This document shows positions 28,116 to 37,056 of a stretch of 64,000 nucleotides of DNA, one piece after another (the stretch's first letter is position 1; every line of letters starts with the position of its first letter). The translations under genes and the position numbers were made by a program. This DNA is from UBA5436 sp050951845 (GTDB taxonomy: Bacteria > Bacillota > Clostridia > Saccharofermentanales > DTU023): the NCBI GenBank assembly GCA_050951845.1, contig JBMNJV010000001.1, positions 930,001 to 994,000 on the forward strand. Reading direction: 5' to 3'. A model generated the notes under the pieces. It searched no databases and was not told the origin of the DNA. It saw only the letters and a list, made by a program, of their open reading frames with translations.

Positions 28116-28790
28116 CTAAAAAGACAGATTCTTTGCTACGGGAGAATCCAGCCATTCACCCAAGTCGGTTACATATTGATTTGCCAGTTTGCGGATTTCT
28201 ATTTGCAGATCTGAACTTTCCTGATCGAAAACACCGACGACGGGTAAACCCATTTCATTTGCAGTTATTATCGCATGCAAGCCGTCTTCAAATAAAACGG
28301 TATTTTCTTTTGGTTTGCCTAATAATTGTAATGCCGCAATAAAAATATCGGGTTCAGTCTTGGTGTTTCCAATTTCAGGTGAAGTCAGTATGCCTGAAAA
28401 ATAATCAAAAAACCCATGTTTTTTCATCGCGCCTTCGCAGAGAAAACGTTCATTTGAGGTAGCTATGACCATAGGAATGCCGGATTGTTTCAAATATTCC
28501 AAGGTTTCTTTGGCATATTGCTTAGGCTTGATTTCGTTAATATAAATATCTGTTTGGTAATCCAGCATTTTTTGATATAACTGCTCCGGAGAATACTGCA
28601 AATTATATTGTTTAATCATGTAATCAATTCCGGTTTCAAAAGTTTCGGCAAATAAAATCTGACCTAAGTTCGGATCCGGTTCAATCCCTAACTTTTGCAA
28701 AAGAATTGACGGCAGAGCATTCAGGCTTGGCATGCTATCCAGTAAAACCCCGTCAACATCAAATATTACAGCTTCAATTTTACTGTTCAT
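28116..28790 (-). CDS. HAD-superfamily phosphatase (beta-phosphoglucomutase-like subfamily)
   Basis: The 224-residue product has HAD motif I AVIFDVDGVLLDS at the N-terminus, motif II VIATSN near residue 110, motif III Lys in the TKTEPDIF segment and motif IV FEDGLHAIITA. The helical cap between motifs I and II is that of the phosphoglucomutase/phosphoglycolate phosphatase subfamily. The substrate is unknown. I chose ATG 28790, seven bases after AGGTG; the in-frame TTG at 28796 is inferior. It is not obviously linked to its neighbours. Confidence 0.85.
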   Translation of the reverse strand: MNSKIEAVIFDVDGVLLDSMPSLNALPSILLQKLGIEPDPNLGQILFAETFETGIDYMIKQYNLQYSPEQLYQKMLDYQTDIYINEIKPKQYAKETLEYLKQSGIPMVIATSNERFLCEGAMKKHGFFDYFSGILTSPEIGNTKTEPDIFIAALQLLGKPKENTVLFEDGLHAIITANEMGLPVVGVFDQESSDLQIEIRKLANQYVTDLGEWLDSPVAKNLSF

Positions 28791-28814
28791 TAACAATCAC
28801 CTTAACAATCACCT
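28791..28814 (-). repeat. 12-bp tandem duplication carrying the ribosome binding site
   Basis: The 12-base unit TAACAATCACCT occurs twice in a row (28791-28802 and 28803-28814). On the minus strand each copy carries AAGGTGATT, so the HAD gene has two Shine-Dalgarno copies in its leader. Confidence 0.75.
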
Positions 28815-28892
28815 TTAATATCTTATGATTTCTTATGGTTGCTTAACCATAAGCCTGATTTTTTATACTGTCGGATGAAATTAATAAGTTAA

Positions 28893-29183
28893 TTATCCGT
28901 TTAATCGATCAATAATCGTATTGTAACCGTCACTGCCGTATTCCAGGGCTCGTCTGACGCGGGAAATGGTGGCACTGGAAGCACCGGTAATCTGTTCGAT
29001 TTCAGAATAGGTTTTACCTTGTTTAATCAGAGTTGCAACCTGAAATCTTTGTTTTAAGGCAATGATTTCATTAGCTGTGCAGAGATCATCAAAAAATTGA
29101 TAACATTCTTCGATTGTCTTTAATGCAAGTATACCGTTAAACAAATTGTCCAAAGTTTTGTCTTTTAAACTATCTATATGCAT
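28893..29183 (-). CDS. TrpR-like transcriptional regulator of the YerC/YecD family
   Basis: The 96-residue all-helical protein matches the YerC/YecD family, related to the Trp repressor: LKTIEECYQFFDDLCT, then a helix-turn-helix QGKTYSEIEQITGASSATIS followed by RVRRALEYG. Members are widespread in Firmicutes and their targets are mostly unknown. It is divergent from the histidine operon with 164 bases between the starts, which makes that operon a plausible target. The ribosome site reads AGGAGA. Confidence 0.88.
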   Translation of the reverse strand: MHIDSLKDKTLDNLFNGILALKTIEECYQFFDDLCTANEIIALKQRFQVATLIKQGKTYSEIEQITGASSATISRVRRALEYGSDGYNTIIDRLNG

Positions 29184-29220
29184 TATATTCTCCTGAATTA
29201 CTTGAGTCGGTTATTTTTGC

Positions 29221-29280
29221 TTGAAACTGATAAAAAAGTTTGTTATTATCTTTGACATCATCGCTTTAGCGTAGTAAAGT
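29221..29280 (+). promoter_or_regulatory. Candidate promoters and palindrome ahead of the his operon
   Basis: Two overlapping -35/-10 pairs are visible: TTGAAA (29221-29226) with TATTAT (29244-29249), spacing 17; and TTGACA (29252-29257) with TAAAGT (29275-29280), spacing 17. A 10-base palindrome CGCTTTAGCG (29262-29271) sits in the second spacer, a possible operator. Confidence 0.5.
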
Positions 29281-29347
29281 ATTGAAGTATTATAAATCAT
29301 ATATCATATTTAAAATAATTTCAATTAAAACAATATGAGGTAGCAAA

Positions 29348-30160
29348 ATGTCTAATCAGGAACTTTTAAATAGAATATCACTGGGTTATCAATATACAAA
29401 ACTCATGGCTGATCAGGGTTATAAATTGATTGATTTGAATATGATCGAGCCTTTCAGAATTGAAGATAAGAAGTTTCAGCCGAGCAGCATTGTCTTTGAA
29501 CGTGATGAACGGATGTATGCAATTCGCAGTGACTGGACCAGATCATTATTAAATTTCAATGAAGCATATTTTTTAGCGGACCGCCGGTTTTGCTATTATG
29601 GTCCGGTCATCAGAAATTATCGTTCTTTTTATCAAGCCGGTGTCGAATTATATCAGCCCGGTACAGATGAGATTGTCAGCAGTATCAAGCTGCATCTGGA
29701 TTTTATTCAGGAACAGGCCGAACAGCAAAATCGGGTTTTGCGCTCATTAGTTGCGAATAATGATTATCTGATTGATCTGTATCTGGAAAAATACTCCCTG
29801 GATAATGAAATCAGATTTTTGATCTATGACAAAAATCTGAGTGAATTAAAAGAAAAACTTGGTGTCACTCATCCTCTGTGCAAAATATTATCTACTCGGG
29901 TCAGTCAGCAATTTGATCTGATTCAGCAGGAATTTTCCGATAATATAAGCATGAAATTAATCAATAAGATCAAAAAGATTGCAGAACAACATCAGATTAA
30001 GTTTGTATTGGATCTGTCGTTCAGATCACCTCAAGGTTATTACAACGGCTTATACTTTCAAGTGTTTTTGAATTTTGACAAACCTCTGTTAAGCGGCGGT
30101 GAGTATAATGAGAGTGCATTCGGTATTGCTCTTAATCTGGAGGACGGAGGTTTGGTATGA
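29348..30160 (+). CDS. hisZ: ATP phosphoribosyltransferase regulatory subunit
   Basis: The 270-residue protein is a histidyl-tRNA synthetase paralogue without aminoacylation function, which binds short-form HisG and confers histidine feedback control. It shows the class II synthetase core (FQPSSIVFERDERMYAIRSD, then the RYGPVIRNYRS-like YYGPVIRNYRSFYQAGVE). At 270 residues it is shorter than the usual 320-420. The short HisG encoded just downstream requires it, which supports the call. An ATGAGGT ribosome site precedes the ATG. Confidence 0.85.
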   Translation: MSNQELLNRISLGYQYTKLMADQGYKLIDLNMIEPFRIEDKKFQPSSIVFERDERMYAIRSDWTRSLLNFNEAYFLADRRFCYYGPVIRNYRSFYQAGVELYQPGTDEIVSSIKLHLDFIQEQAEQQNRVLRSLVANNDYLIDLYLEKYSLDNEIRFLIYDKNLSELKEKLGVTHPLCKILSTRVSQQFDLIQQEFSDNISMKLINKIKKIAEQHQIKFVLDLSFRSPQGYYNGLYFQVFLNFDKPLLSGGEYNESAFGIALNLEDGGLV

Positions 30161-30231
30161 AGAGTATTTATGCAGATGAATTTGTTTATTTCTGTAATTG
30201 TCTGAAAGTCATCAGCGGAGGTTTAATATGA
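30157..30231 (+). CDS. Possible 24-codon coupling peptide between hisZ and hisG
   Basis: A short frame opens at ATG 30157, overlapping the hisZ stop (ATGA), and closes with TGA 30229-30231, overlapping the hisG ATG at 30228 (ATGA again). GGAGG lies six bases before its ATG (30146-30150), and the hisG ribosome site GGAGG (30217-30221) lies inside it. The peptide begins MKSIYADEF and ends ISGGLI, has two Cys and no His. It could pass ribosomes from hisZ to hisG; it may also be a chance result of the two ribosome sites. Confidence 0.4.
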   Translation: MKSIYADEFVYFCNCLKVISGGLI

Positions 30232-30833
30232 TTACGGTTGCATTGCCGAAGGGTCGTTTGTTGAGCGATTTTATGAATTATTTAGAGCAGCAGGGTTTGG
30301 ATAAGTATTCGAAAGGTTTAGATGCTAAATCGCGCTCTTTATATACGATTGTTAATGATGTAAAATTTATTTATGCCAAAGGCCGAGATGTTCCGATTTA
30401 TGTTAAAAACGGCAGTGCCGATATCGGAATTATCGGTTTGGATATTATTACGGAAAATGAATTCGATATCATGAATGTTTCTCGCCTGCCGTTCGGCGAA
30501 TGTCATTTTGCGATTTGCGGTTTGCCGGGAGTTGAGCGTTTTCGCACGGTTGCAACAACATTCAGAAATATTGCTTTTCAATATTTTAAAGCAAAACGCC
30601 AGCAGGTTTCGTTGATTCATCTTAACGGTTCCGTAGAATTGGCACCGTTACTCGGTTTGGCAGACGGTATTGTGGATATCGTTGAAACAGGAAGCACATT
30701 GCGTGCCAACGGTTTGATAGAATATGAGAAAATAATGGATGTACACGCACGTTTGATTGCTAATCGCCAAACTTTTTATACAAAAGAGGATGAGATTTAT
30801 CCGTTTTTGAAAGAAATCGGGGTTTTCGAATGA
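30228..30833 (+). CDS. hisG: ATP phosphoribosyltransferase, short form
   Basis: The 201-residue catalytic subunit performs the first step of histidine synthesis, joining ATP and PRPP. It shows ITVALPKGRLL at the N-terminus, the YVKNGSADIGIIGLDII segment and the PRPP-binding DIVETGSTLRANGL loop near residue 156. The length is that of HisG-S, which lacks the regulatory C-terminal domain and needs HisZ. I chose ATG 30228, six bases after GGAGG; an upstream in-frame TTG at 30198 has no ribosome site. Confidence 0.95.
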   Translation: MITVALPKGRLLSDFMNYLEQQGLDKYSKGLDAKSRSLYTIVNDVKFIYAKGRDVPIYVKNGSADIGIIGLDIITENEFDIMNVSRLPFGECHFAICGLPGVERFRTVATTFRNIAFQYFKAKRQQVSLIHLNGSVELAPLLGLADGIVDIVETGSTLRANGLIEYEKIMDVHARLIANRQTFYTKEDEIYPFLKEIGVFE

Positions 30834-30924
30834 TTTTTCATGGTGAAAAACGGAGTGTTAAACAGTAAGGTATTACGAGAGAACTGTTTATAGTTTTTAA
30901 GTGATGAAAATGGAGTTTTGCCTA

Positions 30925-32184
30925 ATGATTGAATTAAAACCGATTTACGGTTGTGAAGATTTTAAGTCAGTATTTAATGAGGTTACATCAGAAACAAACC
31001 TTGAGCAAACTGAACAAGTAATGCAGATTTTACAAACTGTCCGTAAGAATAAAGATCAGGCTTTACGTGAATATACGGCTATGTATGATCAGCAGGATAT
31101 TACAGATTTCAGGGTTCCGGCCGAATTGTTAAAAGCCAGTTACGATGCTTTGGAACCGAGTCTGCAGGATGCTTTACAATTTATTAAACAGCGAATTGAA
31201 GCCTATGAAATACAGATCAAACATCAAAATCTTGATCTGGGCGAATTCCGATATGTCTATCATCCTTTGGAAAAAGTAGGGTTCTATGTTCCGGGCGGAC
31301 AAGCTTTATATCCTTCTTCGGTGTTGATGAGTATCATCGGTGCTAAAGTTGCCGGTGTTCCGGAAATCCATGTAGTTACTCCGACCTATACCGAGAATAA
31401 TATTACCTTTGCAACTTTATATGTTTGCGGTGTGGAAAATGTGTATACAGTCGGCGGGGCACAGGCGATTGCCGCACTGGCATATGGTACGGAAACAATT
31501 CCCAAAGTGGATAAAATTGTCGGTCCCGGCAACAGTTTTGTAGCTAATGCCAAACGTTTGGTGTTCGGTGAAACAGGTATTGATATGATAGCCGGACCAA
31601 GCGAAATTTTGGTTTATCTGGATCAGTCTGCCGATCCTGATGCAGTGGTTTTTGATTTATTTGCTCAAGCCGAGCATGATCCGGAAGCCAGAACTTTCTT
31701 GATGGCAGAGTCTTCAGATTTGCTGGAGACAGTGCGTGCTAAAGCTTTGGCAGCTTTGTCCGCACAAGTCAGAGCTGAAATAATTGCTGAATCTTTACAA
31801 AATAATCATTATTCAATTGCCGGCAACAGAGAAGATCTGATTAGTGTCATCAACTATATTGCACCGGAACACGTTTCGATTCAGCATCAGGCAGCAGCAG
31901 AAATTGTTCCGCAAATCAAATATGCCGGAGCGGTTTTTCAAGGGAATTATTCACCGGAAGCTGTCGGCGATTATGTGGCAGGTCCGTCACATGTCTTGCC
32001 GACCAACAGGAGTGCGAGATTCAGTCATGGTTTGAATGTCAATGATTTTTTGACCAGTCATGCGATTATCAATATCGGGCAAGCTACTTTTCAAAAAATT
32101 GTTGATCCGGCAATTAAGGTTGCCGAAGCAGAAGGTTTATTCTGCCATGCGGAAAGTTTGAAAATTCGTAAAGACAAGTTGTAA
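30925..32184 (+). CDS. hisD: Histidinol dehydrogenase
   Basis: The 419-residue zinc enzyme oxidises histidinol to histidine with two NAD. The family signature runs from VDKIVGPGNSFVANAK to IDMIAGPSEILV (about residues 194-232). FAQAEHDPEA and APEHVSIQ hold the metal ligands and catalytic Glu-His pair. Several in-frame starts exist (30901 GTG, 30904, 30910, 30925); I prefer 30925 because a TGGAG lies nine bases upstream and the protein then has the family length. Confidence 0.95.
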   Translation: MIELKPIYGCEDFKSVFNEVTSETNLEQTEQVMQILQTVRKNKDQALREYTAMYDQQDITDFRVPAELLKASYDALEPSLQDALQFIKQRIEAYEIQIKHQNLDLGEFRYVYHPLEKVGFYVPGGQALYPSSVLMSIIGAKVAGVPEIHVVTPTYTENNITFATLYVCGVENVYTVGGAQAIAALAYGTETIPKVDKIVGPGNSFVANAKRLVFGETGIDMIAGPSEILVYLDQSADPDAVVFDLFAQAEHDPEARTFLMAESSDLLETVRAKALAALSAQVRAEIIAESLQNNHYSIAGNREDLISVINYIAPEHVSIQHQAAAEIVPQIKYAGAVFQGNYSPEAVGDYVAGPSHVLPTNRSARFSHGLNVNDFLTSHAIINIGQATFQKIVDPAIKVAEAEGLFCHAESLKIRKDKL

Positions 32185-32343
32185 AATGGAATGTGGTTTC
32201 AATATTGCAGAAACTAAGTAATAAGTATTGAATTGAAATAAACGCCGGCATTATAATTGACGGTTAACCACAAATAACCAAGAGTTAAAATTTGAAAATA
32301 ATAAAACATAGAGAGTTTAAGCAATCTAACATTGGAGAAAAAT

Positions 32344-33327
32344 ATGATCATAATGAATCGCAATACCAGTCCGCTGAAACCGTTGAGTGAAGAACAAATT
32401 ATCAAAGTTGTTCAAAACACGAATTATAATCAATATCCTGACCGGGAAAGACAACGCTTTATTGATATTTATGCAGAAGCTTATGATTTGGATCCTTCAG
32501 AAGTTGAAGTGGCAAACGGTTCGGACGAGTGGATTCAAAAAGTTATAATGACTCTCGGTCAGAATGGTGTCATGACTTTGAATCCTGATTTTGTGATGTA
32601 TAAAGTATACACGGAACAAGTTTTGCCGGAGATGTTAACTGTTGATTGTGAACCGGATTTTTCTTTTGATTTTGCTAAAGTTGTACAGGCAATTAAAGAG
32701 CAGAAGCCATCTCTGTTTTTGATTTCTAATCCGCATAATCCGACAGGTGTAATGTTTAAAACAGAAGAATTACAACTCTTGGTGGATACAATGGCCGAGG
32801 TTGGCGGCTATTTGGTTTTAGATGAATGTTATATAGATTTTGCTGTGGATTATGAAAGACCGCGAGGTGACAATATTGTATTTTTGCGGACTTTAAGCAA
32901 AGTATATGGTATGGCAGGTTTAAGAATCGGTTTGGCAATAGCTGAAGGTGAAACATTTACCAAAATTAACAGCATTAATCACCCGTATCCTTTGAATTCC
33001 CTGTCTTTGAATTTAGCGAGTGAATTATTTTCAGAGAAGGAAAAATTAGATAAGTACAAAAATTATCAATTCGAAAGTAAAAGACAATTGGAAAAAGCTT
33101 TGGCTCAAGTTGAGGATCTGATAACAATCAAGCCGTCTTTTGCCAACTATATTTTTACTTATGGTGATTTAGCCGTTGATTTAGCAGAGTTTTTGATCGG
33201 CAAAGGGTTTTTGCCCCGGACATATGACAACCCGGTTTTGAAAAACGCAGCACGTTATTCGATTATTAAACTTGATGATTACCCTGCATTAAATCAAGCT
33301 ATTATGGAATGGAAAGAAAAACATTGA
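32344..33327 (+). CDS. hisC: Histidinol-phosphate aminotransferase
   Basis: The 327-residue PLP enzyme transaminates imidazole acetol phosphate. It has the fold-type I features SNPHNPTGVMF near residue 130, LVLDECYIDFA near 160 and the PLP-lysine segment LRTLSKVYGMAGLRIG near 183. It is a little shorter than the usual 350-370 residues, mostly at the N-terminus. GGAGAAAAAT precedes the ATG. The his-operon position separates it from other aminotransferases of the same family. Confidence 0.93.
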   Translation: MIIMNRNTSPLKPLSEEQIIKVVQNTNYNQYPDRERQRFIDIYAEAYDLDPSEVEVANGSDEWIQKVIMTLGQNGVMTLNPDFVMYKVYTEQVLPEMLTVDCEPDFSFDFAKVVQAIKEQKPSLFLISNPHNPTGVMFKTEELQLLVDTMAEVGGYLVLDECYIDFAVDYERPRGDNIVFLRTLSKVYGMAGLRIGLAIAEGETFTKINSINHPYPLNSLSLNLASELFSEKEKLDKYKNYQFESKRQLEKALAQVEDLITIKPSFANYIFTYGDLAVDLAEFLIGKGFLPRTYDNPVLKNAARYSIIKLDDYPALNQAIMEWKEKH

Positions 33328-33360
33328 TACTAATAATATGAAATGGAGATGTAATGTAAA

Positions 33361-33939
33361 ATGTTAACAAAAAAGCGCGCTACTTTGGAAACCAGAATAG
33401 AAGTTAGTTTAGCAGAAGATCGATTGGCTGCTGAATCGAAAATCAATACCGGAATCGGATTTTTTGACCATATGCTGACCTTGTTCAGTTTCCATTCGGA
33501 TTTATATTTGGAAGTGATTGCTGACGGGGATTTGGAAGTCGATTTTCACCATACGGTGGAAGATATCGGAATTGTTCTTGGCCAATTGATCCGCGAACTT
33601 TATACTGCGAAAAAATCTTATCAAAGATACGGTTTCTTCTATTTACCGATGGATGAGTCATTGGCAAGAGTTGTTCTGGATTTATCCGGCAGACCGCATC
33701 TGAATTTTCAGGCAGATTTTTCCAAGGCGAAAGTCGGTGATTTTGATGTTGAATTGGTTGAGGAGTTTTTCAATGCCGTCGCGATGAATAGCCGAATGAC
33801 TTTGCATATAGATTTGCTGAAAAAAGGCAATACGCATCATGAAATCGAAGCTGTTTTCAAAGCTTTTGCTCGCAGTTTAAGGATCGCTCTCAGTGAAACC
33901 GCTGGCGGAGTTCCCTCATCTAAAGGGGTTATCGAATAA
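33361..33939 (+). CDS. hisB: Imidazoleglycerol-phosphate dehydratase
   Basis: The 192-residue monofunctional enzyme dehydrates imidazoleglycerol phosphate. The metal-binding histidine pairs are visible as FDFHHTVEDIGI-type DFHHTVEDIG near residue 61, FFDHMLT near 34, and KGNTHHEIEAVFKA near 158. Length is typical of the monofunctional form, so there is no histidinol-phosphatase domain fused. It lies 33 bases after hisC. Confidence 0.96.
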   Translation: MLTKKRATLETRIEVSLAEDRLAAESKINTGIGFFDHMLTLFSFHSDLYLEVIADGDLEVDFHHTVEDIGIVLGQLIRELYTAKKSYQRYGFFYLPMDESLARVVLDLSGRPHLNFQADFSKAKVGDFDVELVEEFFNAVAMNSRMTLHIDLLKKGNTHHEIEAVFKAFARSLRIALSETAGGVPSSKGVIE

Positions 33940-33985
33940 TATTTGATTTGTATTAATTTTCTGAATAATACGAAAGGATTATTGA

Positions 33986-34690
33986 ATGATAAAAATTATT
34001 CCGGCTATTGATTTAATTGACGGTCAAAACGTGCGTCTGAGGCAGGGCGATTATGAGCAAAAATCTTTGATGCAGCGGACACCGCAAGAAGCGATTGATT
34101 TTTACAGTAAATTTCAACAAGTTGCAAGAATTCATATAATTGATTTAATCGGAGCAAAAGCACAAGAAACGCGGGAAATGCAATTGATTTCCGAGTTGAA
34201 AACTTTGACGGATTTGCCTTTGCAAATCGGCGGCGGTTTGCGTGATGCGGAATCTATTGCACGTTATGCAAAGCAAGGCATCGATTATTTTATTCTCGGG
34301 ACCCGGGCAATCACGGACCTGGAATGGCTTCAGGAGATGACAGTTCTTTATCCCGCAAGAATATTTGTCGGTCTAGATGCGAGGATTGATCAGATTTATA
34401 TCAACGGATGGACCGAAGATAGCGGGATGACTGTTGATCAATATTTACCATTGGTTGAAAATCTTTCTTTAGCAGGTATCATTTATACGGATATTAATAA
34501 AGACGGGATGGATCAGGGGCCGAATTTTACGAATACGGCGAGAATTAATCGCCTGACACGGCACAAAGTCATTGCCAGTGGCGGTGTACGTGACAAAGAT
34601 GATCTGGACCGATTATTCCAACTGGGCATAACAGAAGCTGTGGTGGGGAAAGCCGGTCATAAACCGAATTTTTGGGATAATATCATTTAG
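33986..34690 (+). CDS. hisA: ProFAR isomerase (1-(5-phosphoribosyl)-5-AICAR-carboxamide isomerase)
   Basis: The 234-residue TIM-barrel enzyme opens the ribose ring of ProFAR to give PRFAR. It shows the HisA start KIIPAIDLIDGQNVRL with catalytic Asp, LQIGGGLRD in the first half and VIASGGVRDKDDL in the second phosphate-binding half. The gap from hisB is only 46 bases, where hisH commonly sits in other his operons. Confidence 0.95.
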   Translation: MIKIIPAIDLIDGQNVRLRQGDYEQKSLMQRTPQEAIDFYSKFQQVARIHIIDLIGAKAQETREMQLISELKTLTDLPLQIGGGLRDAESIARYAKQGIDYFILGTRAITDLEWLQEMTVLYPARIFVGLDARIDQIYINGWTEDSGMTVDQYLPLVENLSLAGIIYTDINKDGMDQGPNFTNTARINRLTRHKVIASGGVRDKDDLDRLFQLGITEAVVGKAGHKPNFWDNII

Positions 34691-34828
34691 TTAAATCTGA
34701 AGATTGATCCCTTGATCTGAAACACAGCAAAACAGATCATGAAATTTAAATATTGGCAGGTAGTCTTATCTTCCGCCGGCCAATAAGTAATAACATAGAG
34801 TAGCAGAGACGGAGAGTAATAAAAAACT

Positions 34829-35602
34829 ATGAAAACAGAAGCTGATATCCGCAAAATAATTCCTTGTTTGGATTTGAAAGACGGTAAAGTTGTCAAAGGT
34901 ACGAATTTTGTCGGTTTAAGAGAAATGGGCGATCCTTTGACCATGGCGAAGCATTATTGTGCTACCGGTGCTGATGAATTGGCGGTATTGGATATTTCAA
35001 AAACTCAAACCGGTGCAGATTTCAATATTGATTTAATCTATGCGATTTCTTCCGCAATTGATATTAAATTGATTGTAGGCGGAGGTATTGCTTCTCTGGC
35101 GGATGTTGCCAGAATTCTTCAAGCCGGTGCCGACAAGGTGAGTATTGCCAGTGCAGCTTTGAGTAATCCGCTTTTTATCAAAGAAGCCGCTGCAAAATTC
35201 GGTTCGGAAAAAATCATAGTTGCTTTTGATATCCAACAGGATTCTGAATCCGGTAATTATTATATTTATACTCATGGCGGTACCAGAAAATCGGATTGGG
35301 AAGTTTTCAGGGCATTGGAAAAATTTACCGAATCGGGAGTAGGCGAATTCTTAATAACCGGAATTGATTTCGACGGTGCAAAACAAGGCTTTGATTTAGA
35401 GTTTTTTAAAGAAGCGGTAAAGTATACGGACAAACCGCTAATTGCCAGCGGCGGTGCCGGTAAGATAGAAGATTTTGTCGAATTGTTCAAACAGACATCT
35501 GTCAAATCCGGGTTGGCTGCCTCAATTTTTCATCAAAATGAAGTTGAAATACCGGAATTAAAAAGGGTTCTTACCGAAGCCGGTATTGAAGTTCGGCTAT
35601 AG
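34829..35602 (+). CDS. hisF: Imidazole glycerol phosphate synthase, cyclase subunit
   Basis: The 257-residue TIM barrel forms the imidazole ring from PRFAR and ammonia. It has the HisF start IRKIIPCLDLKDGKVVKG, IVGGGIASLAD, ADKVSIASAAL and the second half LITGIDFDGAKQGFDLEF and LIASGGAGKIEDF. It normally receives ammonia from HisH through the barrel. A 138-base gap separates it from hisA with no gene in it. Confidence 0.95.
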   Translation: MKTEADIRKIIPCLDLKDGKVVKGTNFVGLREMGDPLTMAKHYCATGADELAVLDISKTQTGADFNIDLIYAISSAIDIKLIVGGGIASLADVARILQAGADKVSIASAALSNPLFIKEAAAKFGSEKIIVAFDIQQDSESGNYYIYTHGGTRKSDWEVFRALEKFTESGVGEFLITGIDFDGAKQGFDLEFFKEAVKYTDKPLIASGGAGKIEDFVELFKQTSVKSGLAASIFHQNEVEIPELKRVLTEAGIEVRL

Positions 35603-35649
35603 AAATGCAGATATGAACTAAAATAAGAAAAGAAATGAGATTCTGAATT

Positions 35650-36273
35650 ATGCAACCTGATTTTTCAAAAAACAACGGCTTACTTTCGGTGATTTTGCAA
35701 GATTATGATACCGGCCAGGTCTTAATGAATGGTTTTATGAATGAGGAGGCCTATGATTTAACAGTGCGGGAGCAAGTGGTTTGGTTTTATTCAAGATCCA
35801 GACAGGAGTTATGGAAAAAAGGTGAAACCAGCGGTAATTATCAACATGTGATCAGCATGTGTCTTGATTGTGATCAAGATGCATTATTAATCAGGGTCAA
35901 ACCTGACGGACCTACTTGTCATTTGGGTAATGTCAGCTGTTTTGATGATTATTATTTCACATTGGAGATTTTGGAAAAAACAATCCAGGATCGTATGGCG
36001 AATCCCCGGGAAGGCTCTTATACCAAGTATTTGATCGAGCAAGGGATTGATAAAATTCTCAAAAAAACCAGCGAGGAAATGACTGAAACTGTGATTGCCG
36101 TCAAAAACTATAATAAGGCAGAAATTGTTAATGAAGCAGGTGATTTACTCTATCATTTAATATTGCTGCTTAATCAAAGTGATGTGACTTTAGCGGATAT
36201 CAAAGATAATTTAGCTGAACGACATGGTCTTAAGCAAAAATATAAGCAACGTAAAGAAATCGATCAATGGTAG
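35650..36273 (+). CDS. hisIE: Bifunctional PR-AMP cyclohydrolase / PR-ATP pyrophosphatase
   Basis: The 207-residue fusion performs steps 2 and 3 of histidine synthesis. Residues 1-105 are the zinc cyclohydrolase, with WFYSRSRQELWKKGETSGN, LDCDQDALL and GPTCHLG ligands. Residues 110-207 are the helical pyrophosphohydrolase with KTSEEMTETVIAVKN and NEAGDLLYHLILLL. It is the last his gene of the operon; no terminator is obvious in the 131 bases behind it. Confidence 0.95.
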   Translation: MQPDFSKNNGLLSVILQDYDTGQVLMNGFMNEEAYDLTVREQVVWFYSRSRQELWKKGETSGNYQHVISMCLDCDQDALLIRVKPDGPTCHLGNVSCFDDYYFTLEILEKTIQDRMANPREGSYTKYLIEQGIDKILKKTSEEMTETVIAVKNYNKAEIVNEAGDLLYHLILLLNQSDVTLADIKDNLAERHGLKQKYKQRKEIDQW

Positions 36274-36404
36274 AACAGACAAGTAATATTTTAATGCGGC
36301 AATTTATTGAATTAATAACAGAAATTGAACAGATAAAAATCCGGCAATTTAACAGACAATAAATTCGACGTGACAATAAGACGAGACAATAAAAGGAGAA
36401 ATAA

Positions 36405-37040
36405 ATGAATAATCAATCATTATTCTTGAGTGTGCTCAATCGGGGCAAGGCGGAGCAAGTCTTGAGTGAAATGAGGATATTAGGTTTGAAGGGTGGCGTA
36501 GTTTTGCTTGGTGAGGGAACGGTTTCCAATAAATTTTTGAAGATTCTCGGTTTGGAGGAAACTCAAAAGGAAATCATTTTTTTACCGATTGAGTCAAGAT
36601 TTGAAGATGCTATTCATGAAATGATGCTTGAAAGTTTTAATATACAGCGCAAACGACACGGAATTGCTTTTTCGATTCCGATCAGCCGTTTCGGCCGTTC
36701 GAGCAATCTTGCGGAAAATGAGAGATTTGATCCGCATTGCTTTGATAATCAATGTATTTTTGTAGTCGTAAATGAAGGACAAGGCAGGATAGTGATGGAT
36801 AATGTCCGGAGAATAGGAGAATTCGGCGGTACGATTATTCATGGACGCGGTGCAGGTGTTCCTGCCGAGTCATTTTTCCCGATCAATATTGAACCGCAAA
36901 AAGACATTGTGATGCTCCTGGTCAAGAATGAATCGGTCAAACCGATTAAAGAATGTCTGGTCAATGAAATGGATCTTGATGAACCGAGCAAAGGTATCAT
37001 TTTTGTTTTGCCTGTTTCGCGTATAACCGGCGCTTATTGA
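36405..37040 (+). CDS. Tandem P-II-like regulatory protein
   Basis: The 211-residue soluble product consists of two P-II-like ferredoxin-fold units: the first with LNRGKAEQVLSEMRILGLKG, the second (from about 120) with VVNEGQGRIVMDNVRRIGEF, GGTIIHGRGAG and later KDIVMLLVK. P-II proteins bind small effectors and nucleotides at subunit interfaces and control transporters. The T-loop cannot be checked by eye. It lies 16 bases before a DUF1538 membrane protein that carries the same kind of domain, so it probably regulates it. AAGGAG precedes the ATG. Confidence 0.78.
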   Translation: MNNQSLFLSVLNRGKAEQVLSEMRILGLKGGVVLLGEGTVSNKFLKILGLEETQKEIIFLPIESRFEDAIHEMMLESFNIQRKRHGIAFSIPISRFGRSSNLAENERFDPHCFDNQCIFVVVNEGQGRIVMDNVRRIGEFGGTIIHGRGAGVPAESFFPINIEPQKDIVMLLVKNESVKPIKECLVNEMDLDEPSKGIIFVLPVSRITGAY

Positions 37041-37056
37041 GCTTAGGAGGAGTTAC

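Noticed and set aside
30198..30227. Upstream TTG extension of hisG
   Set aside because: The Shine-Dalgarno GGAGG lies inside the extension, six bases before ATG 30228, and HisG proteins begin at the ITVALPKGRL segment.
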